This document shows positions 15,224-23,541 of a DNA stretch of 25,042 bases, one piece after another. Both the position numbers and the translations under genes were made by a program. Under the pieces are notes generated by a model. It was not told the DNA's origin. It ran no database searches and worked only from the letters and a program-made list of their open reading frames with translations. The stretch is taken from the IMG/VR virus record IMGVR_UViG_3300022214_000018, positions 1 to 25,042 of that record; one strand, 5' to 3'. The DNA is from a virus. Position 1 is the first letter of the stretch; every line of letters begins with the position of its first letter.

Positions 15224-16297
15224 ATGTCATGGGGAATAGTTGCCGGTGTGGCGACGGGTATTGGCGGGGCGCTAATCGGCTCGCGGTCAGCCGACCGCGC
15301 CGCAGACGCGCAACAAGCGGGCGCAGATCAGGAAATTGCGTTCAATCGCGAATCTCGCGATATGGCCCGTCAGGACCAAGCCCCTTATCGAGAGGCTGGA
15401 TATACCGCTCTTGACGCCTTAATGTCACTGACCGGATTATCTGCGCCGCACAGGGCGAGGACGGGACAGAACCCATCTGGTGCCGCATCTCCAGCACCAA
15501 CCCAAGTCAATGCAACCGACTATCTTTCTGGCCTAAGAGGCTTTGGCGCTATTCGCGGTCTTATGCGAGAGAGAGTAAGAGAGCGCTATTCGGGTGGTCC
15601 GGTAGGCCGAGAGACATACAACATTAACGAGCTTGGTCCCGAATCCTTATACGAGGGCGGAGCCTATACTCGCTCTCCAATGCCAAGGACCATAGCACCC
15701 TCTGGTGATGGCTACGTGAAGCCCGCCGGTCGTATTTTTGGCGGGTCGTTTACTGGTGGGTTGCGGCAAATTCAGGATGTTGGATGGGGCGGGCCAAACA
15801 GGCTTGGCGGCACAACCACTGACAATAACCCGCCTGTAGCAGGGCCGCCTCCCGAGAATCCCGGTGGCGTGGCTGGAGATTATCAATTCCAGACCGATCC
15901 AGGCTATCAATTTAGATTAGGCGAGGGCCAAAGAGCCTTGGAAAGGGGTGCGGCGGCGGCGGGAGGCCTGTTATCTGGTGGTTACGCTCGCAGGGCAATA
16001 AGGTATGGACAGGACTATGCATCCAACGAATACACCAACGTCTACAACCGAATAGCGAACATTGCGGGACTTGGGCAGGTATCCGCAGGAGCATCGGGTA
16101 ATGCTGCGCTCATGGCCGGTGCCAACATGGGCGCTGCCGCTGGCGGGGCTGGCGCTACCAGAGCATCTGCCTATACAGCACAGGGTAACGCTTGGGGCAA
16201 TGCACTGAATCAAATATCCCAATTGCCGTGGGGCAATGTGTTTAATCGTGGCGGCGGCTATGACATTAGCCATGGCGGCTCCCGAGGGCCGATTTAG
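15224..16297 (+). CDS. Ejection-type internal virion protein 1
   Basis: A 357-residue protein, probably released through the tail at infection to build a DNA conduit. The N-terminus has a glycine-zipper hydrophobic segment (VAGVATGIGGALIGS, about 6-20) followed by a charged helix (ADRAADAQQAGADQE), a common start in phage ejection proteins. The middle is glycine/proline-rich and flexible. The C-terminal block FQTDPGYQFRLGEGQRALE, LSGGYARRAIRYGQDYASNE, YNRIANIAGLGQ (about 225-285) is a motif set I recognise from DNA-transfer proteins, followed by an Ala/Gly-rich tail. Three large genes in a row here mirror the gp7-gp20-gp16 group of P22. AAGGGGAA precedes ATG 15224. Confidence 0.77.
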   Translation: MSWGIVAGVATGIGGALIGSRSADRAADAQQAGADQEIAFNRESRDMARQDQAPYREAGYTALDALMSLTGLSAPHRARTGQNPSGAASPAPTQVNATDYLSGLRGFGAIRGLMRERVRERYSGGPVGRETYNINELGPESLYEGGAYTRSPMPRTIAPSGDGYVKPAGRIFGGSFTGGLRQIQDVGWGGPNRLGGTTTDNNPPVAGPPPENPGGVAGDYQFQTDPGYQFRLGEGQRALERGAAAAGGLLSGGYARRAIRYGQDYASNEYTNVYNRIANIAGLGQVSAGASGNAALMAGANMGAAAGGAGATRASAYTAQGNAWGNALNQISQLPWGNVFNRGGGYDISHGGSRGPI

Positions 16298-16299
16298 TC

Positions 16300-17556
16300 A
16301 TGGCCTCTGTATATAACATCGCCGCCAATCAAACGCCCATAGAGCCCGTTTCTAACTATTACAAGGGCAAGGCTCTCAGGGCAGGCATCAGGCAGACAGA
16401 CCTTCAGTCCGAAGCTCTTGAGCAGGAAATTAGTGCCAATCTTCCAGAAAGAAGGATCAAGGTCGCCGAAGATGAGATTGAGCAAAGGGTAAAAGAATAC
16501 ACCAATAAAGTTGGCCGAGAGAAAGCCGAGAGCGAGGCCGATCAGATTATTGGCATTACTGCTGGTTCTAAATCTATTTTAGAGCAGGGTGGAACACAAG
16601 ACGATGCTCTGGCCTACGCGAATGAGCAGCTTATGCCGTTCATCGAAAACCTTGCCGACCCCGAAGTTAAAGCAGCGTACAAAAAGATGGCTGCTGATGG
16701 CTTTCAGGCAGAAGAGTTAGCCCAATTGCATTCGACTGCGCTCGCTATTAAGGGGCAGTTTGCTAGCCAAGCCAAGCCACAGGGGCAGCAACAGGCAGAC
16801 TTTCTTGGTCCAGACGGCAGGGCATATCAGGGCAGTTTTGACCCGGCAACCGGGCAATACAAAGACGCTGATGGGAACGTCATTAAGGGCGCTAGACCAA
16901 TAGCCCCTCAAGCCACTCAGGGCGATCTTGCAGACCCAAGAACCAAGAGCCAAAGAGGCGCGGCCTACGAAGAGGCCAGAGACGCTGTCAACGCATCATC
17001 CAGCCTAAATGAGCTTATAGCCACTACCCTACCAGAGATCGCGGCACTGCCAAAGACCGTTGGCATCTCTGGGAAATTTGGCATGGCTGGCGGCGGCCTT
17101 TTGTCTGCTATGGGGCAGAAGGAAATGGCAGACACATTTGCTAAGGCGATGGCCGGAGCAGACCAAGAAACAATTGCCGCCATGCAAACTCGCTTACAAA
17201 TAATTCGGGGAAACATTACCGCCCTTGTTACTGGCGAAGAGTCGAAGCGTCTTTCTGAAACAGAAAGGAAAATCGCAAGCGATGCTGTTGGCCTTATAGA
17301 TCAAATACAGGGACCCGCAGACCTTACCAGGTCTTACCCGCAGGTTGTTGGTGCGCTAAAACAACTGTATGAAGAGTCTTGGGCTAGGCGCTATAAAACC
17401 GCCATGGCAGAACCAAACATCCCGATTCCATACGACCTTTCAACAAAAGACGGGAGAATAGGGCTTTTGTCAGAATTTAGCGATGCAGGCATTGACGCAG
17501 ATTCCGCAAAAAGGGCCGTTACCAGAATGATGGCAATTCAAGGAGCTGAGATTTGA
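16300..17556 (+). CDS. Ejection-type internal virion protein 2
   Basis: A 418-residue, mostly alpha-helical protein with no signal peptide. The N-terminal half is charged coiled-coil-like helix (LQSEALEQEISANLPERRIKV and similar), a glycine/glutamine-rich hinge lies around residues 155-205, and the C-terminal half is again helical (ETIAAMQTRLQIIRGNITAL). Its place between two other ejection-type genes, helical nature and size fit an internal virion protein. I see no enzymatic motif. ATG 16300 is preceded by GAGGG, and the end overlaps the next gene's TTG start. Confidence 0.66.
   Translation: MASVYNIAANQTPIEPVSNYYKGKALRAGIRQTDLQSEALEQEISANLPERRIKVAEDEIEQRVKEYTNKVGREKAESEADQIIGITAGSKSILEQGGTQDDALAYANEQLMPFIENLADPEVKAAYKKMAADGFQAEELAQLHSTALAIKGQFASQAKPQGQQQADFLGPDGRAYQGSFDPATGQYKDADGNVIKGARPIAPQATQGDLADPRTKSQRGAAYEEARDAVNASSSLNELIATTLPEIAALPKTVGISGKFGMAGGGLLSAMGQKEMADTFAKAMAGADQETIAAMQTRLQIIRGNITALVTGEESKRLSETERKIASDAVGLIDQIQGPADLTRSYPQVVGALKQLYEESWARRYKTAMAEPNIPIPYDLSTKDGRIGLLSEFSDAGIDADSAKRAVTRMMAIQGAEI
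17540..17545 (+). promoter_or_regulatory. Ribosome binding site for a TTG start
   Basis: AAGGAG lies 7 bases before TTG 17553, whose last two bases begin the TGA stop of the upstream gene (TTGA). It supports TTG as the genuine start of the third ejection-type gene. Confidence 0.7.
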
Positions 17557-19838
17557 GCTTTGACATCAATCTCGTAGAGAATGAGATTGCCAAACAGAGT
17601 GGCCCAATGGCTGGGTTTGATCCCAGCGCCGTTGAGGGAGAGCTGTTTGATGCATCAGCATCCTCTAGGGAAATACTTGGGGCAAACTTTGATCCTGAAC
17701 ACTTCGCGAGTGCCGGATTAAGGCTTTATCTATCTCGCGGAGACACGCTATCAGAAAAACAAAAGCGCATCCAAAAAAGGCACCCAACCGGAGAGATAAA
17801 GGTCATGCCAAAATCTCCAATCCTTGGGTACAAGGAAGACACCCTTCTTTGGAGAGAAAGCCCCGAGTCACAATGGAAAATGGTTGAGCCCCAGGGATTT
17901 GATTGGCTCGACATTCCAGAAGCCATTGCACCATCATTAGAATCCATTATAGCCGAAACAGCTATGGCAGTTGGGTCTGGTGGGTCAAGCGTCCCCGCAA
18001 CGGTCGGTAGACAGGCGCTAGGGGCGATGTTTGGAGAATCTGTCGAACAAGCCGGACAATATCTTTCTGGGACTCAGGGCCAGTCCACTGGCGGCATAGC
18101 GTCAGAAATAGCCGGTGAGGGCGCTGCATCTGCTGTTGGTGGATTCCTGATGTCTCCACTTGTTGCCGGGAAAAACATTGCCCAAGGTCGCGGTGCGCTG
18201 AGGGTGGGCGAAGAGGGCCTTGAAACCATCAAGGCGGCACAGGCGCTCGACCCAAAATTATCACAGGGGCTAACCCCAGCGCTCGTAAGTGACAACCCAG
18301 CACTAAGATTGTCTGAAAGACAGTCTTCCGCGCTTCTACCGGGGCTGCAAAGAAGATACAGGTCGCTTATTGACAGGCTGGACACCGTTGTCCGTCGCGG
18401 TGCGGACCAAAAGGCTATTAACAGCGCCATTGACAATGTTTCTGGAGCGCTAGATGAACTCAGCAAGTCTTTTATTCGCCGCATCGGATCTCCCGCAACC
18501 ACGGCTAGCGCTGGAGGCAGGGCATTACGCGAGGGCGTTGAGGAATATTCAAAAAACTCCAGAGACATGGTAAGCGGATTATATAAAGCCGCAAGGCAGA
18601 TAGAAGAGCCTCGATTTAACATGACTGGAATAAAAAACACGGCCTATGATCTTAGGCGCGGATCAAAAGGCACCATTGATCCTGCAATAGAAAAGCGCAT
18701 TCGGGAACTTGAATCAATCAAGGGTCCGATAGAACTAAGCGACGGCACGTTTTTATCTGTAACGGACCAAATCCGCAACATAAGAACGGAATTATTTGCC
18801 TTAAACCATGTTGAGCCAGGAAAGGTTGCCGACCAAACAACTGGACAGTCTGGAGACTTGCTTAGAGCTATAAAAAACACGCTTGACAACCCTGAAAATG
18901 CAAACCAGGCTTTTCGTGATGCATGGAAAAGCGCTAATGATGCTGCGTCACTGCGATTTAAGACGCTTGAACAGGCTCCGGTGGTCGCGGCAGCAAAGTC
19001 ACAAAATCCAGCAGACCTTGTGAGGACATACGCAAGGCCCTATCAGTCAGACAATTTGCTTGCTCTAAGGAATACAGTCTCAGCAGAAAAATGGGACGGA
19101 TTTGTGGACTCATTTTATGCCGACATTCTTTCTGAACCGGGAAGCGTAGCAAAAACGCTTGATAGTTTTGACCAAGAGACACTTGACGTTCTTATTCCAA
19201 GAGCCGATCAGGCTTCTTGGAGAAAAATAGGTGAAGAGCTTGCTCGCATAGATGACATTGGCGCAGAGAAGATTGCTGAAGCTCAAGTGTCAAATAAGCG
19301 TTTCATCAACTCTCTGATAGAAGAAGCTAATCCAAGAAAGGCGGTTACTCTAATTCGTGCCGCTAATAATACCAACAATGCGGCGATGCGCCAGTCTCTT
19401 CGATCTGGAATGCTTGAGTGGGCTTGGGATGGCGTTGTAACAAAGGGGAAAAACACCCTTGAGGTTAATAGCGGGCTTCTCAGAAGCAGGGTAAACAAGC
19501 TCAAAGAAAATGGCCTGTGGGGGCTTCTTTCTATAGAAGAGAGGAAAATCATAGGGAACGCAGAGATCGTGTCTCGTGCATTCAAGGGGGTTATTGATGC
19601 CGGTACGTCCATTCAGGCGGCAGAACAAGTTGCTGGATTAAAGAAGTTACAAACGGCAGCGATAATGACATTCATCAGGAACGAGCTTGTTGCTCAATTT
19701 TATATGTCTTCTATGGGGAGGAAAATGCTATTGGGGTCTGGTCTTCCAAATTCAAACGGTGCGATGCTGCGGTTGCTTGGCGGCACTCTCGCACAAACGC
19801 TTCCCCCTGAAGATATTAGCCAACTGGCAGAAGAATAA
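17553..19838 (+). CDS. Ejection-type internal virion protein 3 (large)
   Basis: A 761-residue protein and the largest of the three ejection candidates. About residues 40-125 (FDPEHFASAGLRLYLSRGDT, LLWRESPESQWKMVEP, FDWLDIPEAI) match a conserved N-terminal region I associate with phage DNA-ejection/internal virion proteins. It is followed by weakly hydrophobic, glycine/alanine-rich segments (SIIAETAMAVGSGG; AASAVGGFLMSPLVAG) that could insert into host membrane, and then several hundred residues of helix. No lytic transglycosylase motif is visible. Starts with TTG (see the site at 17540). Base composition appears somewhat more A/T-rich than the genes before it. Confidence 0.75.
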   Translation: MSFDINLVENEIAKQSGPMAGFDPSAVEGELFDASASSREILGANFDPEHFASAGLRLYLSRGDTLSEKQKRIQKRHPTGEIKVMPKSPILGYKEDTLLWRESPESQWKMVEPQGFDWLDIPEAIAPSLESIIAETAMAVGSGGSSVPATVGRQALGAMFGESVEQAGQYLSGTQGQSTGGIASEIAGEGAASAVGGFLMSPLVAGKNIAQGRGALRVGEEGLETIKAAQALDPKLSQGLTPALVSDNPALRLSERQSSALLPGLQRRYRSLIDRLDTVVRRGADQKAINSAIDNVSGALDELSKSFIRRIGSPATTASAGGRALREGVEEYSKNSRDMVSGLYKAARQIEEPRFNMTGIKNTAYDLRRGSKGTIDPAIEKRIRELESIKGPIELSDGTFLSVTDQIRNIRTELFALNHVEPGKVADQTTGQSGDLLRAIKNTLDNPENANQAFRDAWKSANDAASLRFKTLEQAPVVAAAKSQNPADLVRTYARPYQSDNLLALRNTVSAEKWDGFVDSFYADILSEPGSVAKTLDSFDQETLDVLIPRADQASWRKIGEELARIDDIGAEKIAEAQVSNKRFINSLIEEANPRKAVTLIRAANNTNNAAMRQSLRSGMLEWAWDGVVTKGKNTLEVNSGLLRSRVNKLKENGLWGLLSIEERKIIGNAEIVSRAFKGVIDAGTSIQAAEQVAGLKKLQTAAIMTFIRNELVAQFYMSSMGRKMLLGSGLPNSNGAMLRLLGGTLAQTLPPEDISQLAEE

Positions 19839-20356
19839 TGGCTTTCCCAATCCTCGGCACCCCAAAGCCGGCCTTTTTTGACAGTAACGGTGATCCCTTA
19901 GTATCAGGAACGCTATCTATACTCGATCCTGACACAGACACAAACAAAGCGTCTTATCCTACTCTAGCGGACGCTGATGCAGGAACGAACCCAAACGACA
20001 ACCCCCTGACATTAGACTCAAGGGGCGAGCCCTCTACGAGCCTGTTTGGGCTGGATAGAAATTCATACAAGGTCGTTTTGAAGGATTCTGCGGGCGGCAC
20101 GGTGTGGACGGTAGCTAAGGTAACGCTACCAGACCCGGCCTCTGGCCTAACAAGCGTAGCAAAGTCTGTTGGAACGGTTGCACTTAGAGTGAATGGAACG
20201 ACACCAGATTACACGGATACTACAGTTGCGTTTACTCGTAGCGCAGCGGTCGTAGAGAGCTTTACTTTGGCGGCAAACGCATCGGCATCGGCTGGAAACA
20301 ATAATTCTGTTTTAGCAGCGCTCATTGGCATATTGCAAGGAAAGGGGGTTATCTAG
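19838..20356 (+). CDS. Short tail protein with docking domain (tail adaptor candidate)
   Basis: A 172-residue protein. Residues 1-90 (FFDSNGDPLVSGTLSILDP, YPTLADADAG, NPLTLDSRGE, YKVVLKDSAGGTVWTV) form a small strand domain resembling the head-binding domain that starts P22-type tailspikes and is seen on many phage tail fibres. The same domain, clearly related, begins the next gene. There is no beta-helix body. The C-terminus (ASAGNNNSVLAALIGILQGKG) matches a short helix that ends many phage tail proteins. It may attach the larger spike to the tail or bind the same site. ATG shares a base with the upstream TAA. Confidence 0.7.
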   Translation: MAFPILGTPKPAFFDSNGDPLVSGTLSILDPDTDTNKASYPTLADADAGTNPNDNPLTLDSRGEPSTSLFGLDRNSYKVVLKDSAGGTVWTVAKVTLPDPASGLTSVAKSVGTVALRVNGTTPDYTDTTVAFTRSAAVVESFTLAANASASAGNNNSVLAALIGILQGKGVI

Positions 20357-22284
20357 TGTCATTCCCACTCATCAACCCCTACCAGCAGTTCTTTGACGCT
20401 AACGGCGATCCTCTTGTATCAGGCACCATAGAATTTCGTGCGCCTGCCGACAACAGCTTAATCGACTCTTATCCGACTGCTGACGATGCCGACGCGCAGA
20501 CCAACGCCAACTCAAACCCACTGACGTTAAGCTCTACTGGTGCAGCGACTAACGGCCTGTTTCTTGAAGACGGCGTTAACTACAAGGTCATCCTGAAGGA
20601 CTCGGACGGGGCCACAGTAGGAACGTGGGATGACGTACAGTGCCCGACAGACGTTACTCAAGCTACTGTAGGCGCGGCACTTTATCGGACCACAACCCCA
20701 GAAACTTTCGCCTCTGTCACGGTAGTTGATAAATCTTATGCCCCAGGTCATATATACCGATACGACGCAACGTCAGGATCAAACTACAAGGTAGCCATTC
20801 AAGCGTCTATCAATCAATACTCACATGGCGGGGCAAGGACTTTCATACCGAAGGGCAACCATCCAGTTAGCGGAACTATTTACGGTTACTACGACGCAAG
20901 CAATAACACTGGATTTAAGTCGGACGACAGGTCTCAAGGCCACATATACCTTTATGGTGAGGGCCGAATTGAGGTCAATCACTTCAACAATAGCGAATAT
21001 TATGGATCTGTAATCAATTTCAGCTCGGGCAGGCTGGATATTCATGATGGCCATACGACCGCAGCGAGGGGGTCTGTCCTCAGAGACCTTTCGGTAATAA
21101 ATAACGATGCGTCTAACGCAACGATACGTTCTTATTACAACCCAAGCGGAACCCAATGGGTTAATCTATTTGTTGCAAATGCCGATGGCGGTGGGCAGTT
21201 TGATTTGCGTGATATTTTCAACGCAGAACTTATTGACATCATGGCATATGGCAACGCAGCCGGAACGGGAATCAAGTACGACGCAGTACAGACTGGCGGA
21301 GGTAACGTCCTGCTGGTAAACGTCACATCTCGCAATAACTCAGTCGGTTGGGACTTGGGTTCAGCTTATGATGCTTCCAGGTCAAGTTTTATAAAGAACT
21401 GGACATTTCTCAACTGTCAGGCATCTACCAATACAATCAATTGGCGAGTCAGGCACGGCATAGGTCAGGCTACGTGGATTAACTGCTGGAATGAGGGGGC
21501 GTCTGGAGCAACGGGCAGGGGCTTTGCCTTCTCAGATATGGCAGGATGGGAGGATGCTAGTTCCGCTAATCCGGGCCAGCTCGTCATTACCGGCGGCGGT
21601 AACTTCTCCGACTCTGCTACGGACTCTGGCTTTATCCACATCGAAATAGGCGACGATACCGGAACCGAAACGACTGATGGCGTAGGGCCCATAGTAATCC
21701 AAGACGTTACCCTTGGCCAAATAGGGAACAATACTATTGGCATTCGCGTGCATAACTCAACCAACGCCAGCACAAGGGACTTCCGCAATATAAACGCGCA
21801 CAACAACGGCGGTGTATTTTGCGCACTAGACGATGAAGTACAGGTAGGCCCCGTTTCTTGGGAAAACCTGAATTCTTCGGAGTACGGATTTGCCAATCAT
21901 GTGACGGACACGGCGGGATCGTCCGATCTCAGGGGGCGGCTTGCTTTCTACAAAGACAGCAACATAGCCATTCATCCGATCTCGGAGTCTTACAGCGAAA
22001 AGACCATTACCGGGGGTGTAGCGGCGGTAACGGCCTTAACGCACTCAATAGACACTCAGGCCGACGCATCAACCGACGATCTTGATTCTTTGACCGGGGG
22101 AATAGCTGGCCAAACACTGGTTATCAGGGCCGCTGATTCTGCCAGAACGGTGGTTTGTAAAGACGGCACGGGGAACCTTTTGCTGGCTGGAGACTTTAGC
22201 TTGGATAACGTAGAAGACCGTCTGTTTCTGCATTATGACGGCACCAACTGGCATGAAATATCAAGATCGGACAACGGCGCATAA
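20356..22284 (+). CDS. Tailspike with beta-helix body
   Basis: A 642-residue receptor-binding protein with three parts. Residues 1-95 repeat the docking domain of the preceding gene (FFDANGDPLVSGT, NPLTLSSTGAATNG, YKVILKDSDGATVGTWDDV). Residues about 130-545 form a right-handed beta-helix: repeated LRDLSVIN, LIDIMAYGNA, VLLVNVTSRNN, WTFLNCQAS and IVIQDVTLG coils, as in P22 and other depolymerase spikes. Residues about 550-642 (ITGGVAAVTALTHSIDTQ, DSARTVVCKDGTGNLLLAG, RLFLHYDGTNWHEIS) are a C-terminal module found on phage tail proteins that probably trimerises. Glycan-cleaving residues are not identifiable here, so depolymerase activity is inference. Starts at GTG 20356, coupled to the previous TAG. 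Confidence 0.86.
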   Translation: MSFPLINPYQQFFDANGDPLVSGTIEFRAPADNSLIDSYPTADDADAQTNANSNPLTLSSTGAATNGLFLEDGVNYKVILKDSDGATVGTWDDVQCPTDVTQATVGAALYRTTTPETFASVTVVDKSYAPGHIYRYDATSGSNYKVAIQASINQYSHGGARTFIPKGNHPVSGTIYGYYDASNNTGFKSDDRSQGHIYLYGEGRIEVNHFNNSEYYGSVINFSSGRLDIHDGHTTAARGSVLRDLSVINNDASNATIRSYYNPSGTQWVNLFVANADGGGQFDLRDIFNAELIDIMAYGNAAGTGIKYDAVQTGGGNVLLVNVTSRNNSVGWDLGSAYDASRSSFIKNWTFLNCQASTNTINWRVRHGIGQATWINCWNEGASGATGRGFAFSDMAGWEDASSANPGQLVITGGGNFSDSATDSGFIHIEIGDDTGTETTDGVGPIVIQDVTLGQIGNNTIGIRVHNSTNASTRDFRNINAHNNGGVFCALDDEVQVGPVSWENLNSSEYGFANHVTDTAGSSDLRGRLAFYKDSNIAIHPISESYSEKTITGGVAAVTALTHSIDTQADASTDDLDSLTGGIAGQTLVIRAADSARTVVCKDGTGNLLLAGDFSLDNVEDRLFLHYDGTNWHEISRSDNGA

Positions 22285-22289
22285 AGGAG
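22284..22289 (+). promoter_or_regulatory. Ribosome binding site before GTG, with a decoy ATG-TAA
   Basis: AAGGAG overlaps the tailspike stop codon and lies 7 bases before the GTG at 22297. Between them is an ATG directly followed by TAA (22291-22296) at only one base spacing, too close to the site to be efficient. The GTG is the sensible start of the next gene. Confidence 0.55.
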
Positions 22290-22296
22290 TATGTAA

Positions 22297-22578
22297 GTGG
22301 GGTTAAGGGTAAATGGCAGTGAAATTCCGTGGAGCGTGTTAACGTCATTCGTGATCTTCGTCTTTTGGCTTGGGGGACTGTCATTCCAAGTCGCTGCGCA
22401 AGACAGAAAGATTGACTCTCACGAAGAAAGACCATCCCACTCCATTGCCGCAATTGAGGTGTCAGAATTAAAAAGTTCTGTCAAGTATAACCAAAAAACA
22501 ATAGAAGAGATTAAAGAAAACCAAAAAGAACAATCAAAGAAGCTCGACAAGATACTGGAAAAGCTCTCTGAAAAATGA
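22297..22578 (+). CDS. Membrane protein with coiled-coil, lysis cassette (holin-like or holin-associated)
   Basis: A 93-residue protein with one strong membrane segment (VLTSFVIFVFWLGGLSFQVAA, about residues 13-33) and then a charged coiled-coil tail (VSELKSSVKYNQKTIEEIKE, QKEQSKKLDKILEKL). Such N-terminal-TM plus coiled-coil proteins commonly sit beside endolysin genes and may assist the holin or control lysis timing; XhlA is a comparable design with the helix at the other end. No catalytic motif. Start is GTG with AAGGAG 7 bases away. Its stop overlaps the lysozyme start as ATGA. Confidence 0.66.
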   Translation: MGLRVNGSEIPWSVLTSFVIFVFWLGGLSFQVAAQDRKIDSHEERPSHSIAAIEVSELKSSVKYNQKTIEEIKENQKEQSKKLDKILEKLSEK

Positions 22579-22997
22579 GCACGCAGGACCGCATCAAGAA
22601 GCACGAAGGCAAGCGGAATAAGCCATACAAAGACACTGTAGGCAAGCTCACGATTGGCTATGGGCGAAACCTCGATGACGTAGGCTTGAGCGACGCCGAG
22701 TGTGATTATCTATTTTCAAACGACTATGCACGCGCAGAGCAGATGGCCAGATCATTTTACGTGTACGAGTTCTTAAACGAAGCAAGGCAGAGCGTACTTG
22801 TAGAGATGTGCTTCCAGATGGGCCGCGCAGGCGTTGCCAGGTTCAAACGATTTTTGGAGGCAGCCCAAAGAAAAGATTGGGATGCCGCCGCGCTAGAAAT
22901 GCTCGATTCTACATGGGCGAAACAAACCCCCGGAAGGGCCAAAGAACTATCGGAGATTTTCAGAAGTGGAGAGACTAAAGAAGTTCCTGTTCGCTGA
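22575..22997 (+). CDS. Lysozyme (GH24, T4-type endolysin)
   Basis: A 140-residue N-acetylmuramidase that cleaves peptidoglycan. The Glu-Asp-Thr catalytic triad is at E11 (HEG), D20 (YKDTVG) and T26 (LTIGYG), the same residue numbers as T4 lysozyme. Length is about 24 residues shorter than T4 lysozyme (164), with the second lobe somewhat reduced. No signal peptide is visible, so it should depend on a holin to reach the periplasm. It lies between membrane protein genes and overlaps the following 31-codon membrane ORF by 32 bases. Confidence 0.93.
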   Translation: MSTQDRIKKHEGKRNKPYKDTVGKLTIGYGRNLDDVGLSDAECDYLFSNDYARAEQMARSFYVYEFLNEARQSVLVEMCFQMGRAGVARFKRFLEAAQRKDWDAAALEMLDSTWAKQTPGRAKELSEIFRSGETKEVPVR

Positions 22998-23061
22998 CCC
23001 ACAGCTTGCCTGTGCGTTATTTGTGGTTGCGTTTCTGTTAGGGGTCGTTGCCGGTGCCTAA
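22966..23061 (+). CDS. Very small single-TM protein (31 aa)
   Basis: A short ORF from GTG 22966 (GGAG at 22952-22955) to TAA 23059-23061, overlapping the lysozyme end by 32 bases in another frame and the next gene by 8. The product has a basic start (MERLKKFLFADPQ) and one hydrophobic helix (LACALFVVAFLLGVVAGA). This is the layout of a small membrane peptide; a holin, antiholin or membrane anchor are possible. The hydrophobic pattern and coupling make it more than a chance frame, but its size keeps confidence moderate. Confidence 0.48.
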   Translation: MERLKKFLFADPQLACALFVVAFLLGVVAGA

Positions 23062-23266
23062 AGTCAAGTCATCTGCATTTGTCATAGGCGAAAGAATCCC
23101 TGTGGGAGCTGCCGTGGGCGGTCTGGTGACGTTCTTCGGGGAGGTATGGAACATGACCCACCCAGAGGCCGCCCTGTCCGTGGCGGCTGTAGGCGGCATA
23201 TCCGTAGCCCTTGTGGCGCTTGCTCAGGTATTGGTGGTCAATTTCAGGGGCGTAACGACCCAATGA
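23054..23266 (+). CDS. Holin candidate (two TM)
   Basis: A 70-residue protein from GTG 23054 (preferred over TTG 23048, which is too close to the upstream AGGGGT). Two hydrophobic helices, VGAAVGGLVTFFGEVW and ALSVAAVGGISVALVALAQVLVV, are joined by a short hinge containing H-P-E, and there is a basic N-terminus (KVKSS). Two membrane spans and a place directly after the lysozyme fit a class II-type holin that forms the membrane lesion for endolysin release. Overlaps the next gene as ATGA (23263-23266). Confidence 0.68.
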   Translation: MPKVKSSAFVIGERIPVGAAVGGLVTFFGEVWNMTHPEAALSVAAVGGISVALVALAQVLVVNFRGVTTQ

Positions 23267-23541
23267 GCTTCCTTTTATCCCTGAAAGCCAAATTATTGGC
23301 CGTAGGAGCTGTCATGCTGGGTATTCTAGGCTTCTTCCTGCGTTTGCGCATGGTGACAGCCCAGCGAGACAAGGCCCGCCAAAAGGCGGCTGCTGCGGCC
23401 TCAGAAGCGAAGTTTCACAAGAAACTTGACGAAAGCCACACGGAGATAGATCAGGAGTTTTCTCACAGGGCCGAAGAGGCCGCAAAGGACATAAAAGATG
23501 GCAAGATTCCTCGCAATCTTAGCAATCCTAACGATTATTAG
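23263..23541 (+). CDS. Rz-like inner-membrane spanin (i-spanin)
   Basis: A 92-residue protein with an N-terminal membrane segment (LLAVGAVMLGILGFFLRL) and then a charged, alanine-rich predicted coiled-coil (TAQRDKARQKAAAAASEAKF, HRAEEAAKDIKDGK). This is the Rz layout: inner-membrane anchor and periplasmic coiled-coil that joins the outer-membrane lipoprotein to fuse membranes at lysis. It overlaps the lipoprotein gene at 23498 by 44 bases in another frame, as Rz/Rz1 pairs do. Start is ATG 23263, coupled to the holin candidate stop. Confidence 0.74.
   Translation: MSFLLSLKAKLLAVGAVMLGILGFFLRLRMVTAQRDKARQKAAAAASEAKFHKKLDESHTEIDQEFSHRAEEAAKDIKDGKIPRNLSNPNDY

Noticed and set aside
15212-15239. 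Repeated GGGGAATAG around the start of the first ejection gene
   Set aside because: It is short, one copy being the ribosome binding site plus stop and the other ordinary coding sequence; coincidence is the simplest explanation.
18074-18640. 188-codon open frame on the minus strand
   Set aside because: It is opposite the third ejection-type gene; its serine/leucine-rich composition is typical of a mirror frame, and no minus-strand gene is supported anywhere in the window.
19838-22284. Diversity-generating retroelement acting on the tail genes
   Set aside because: There is no reverse transcriptase gene or nearby template/variable repeat; the similarity between the two genes is an ancient domain duplication at the N-termini.
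22291-22296. ATG immediately followed by TAA upstream of the lysis genes
   Set aside because: It is one base from the Shine-Dalgarno and encodes only Met; the GTG at 22297 has the proper spacing and gives a credible protein.
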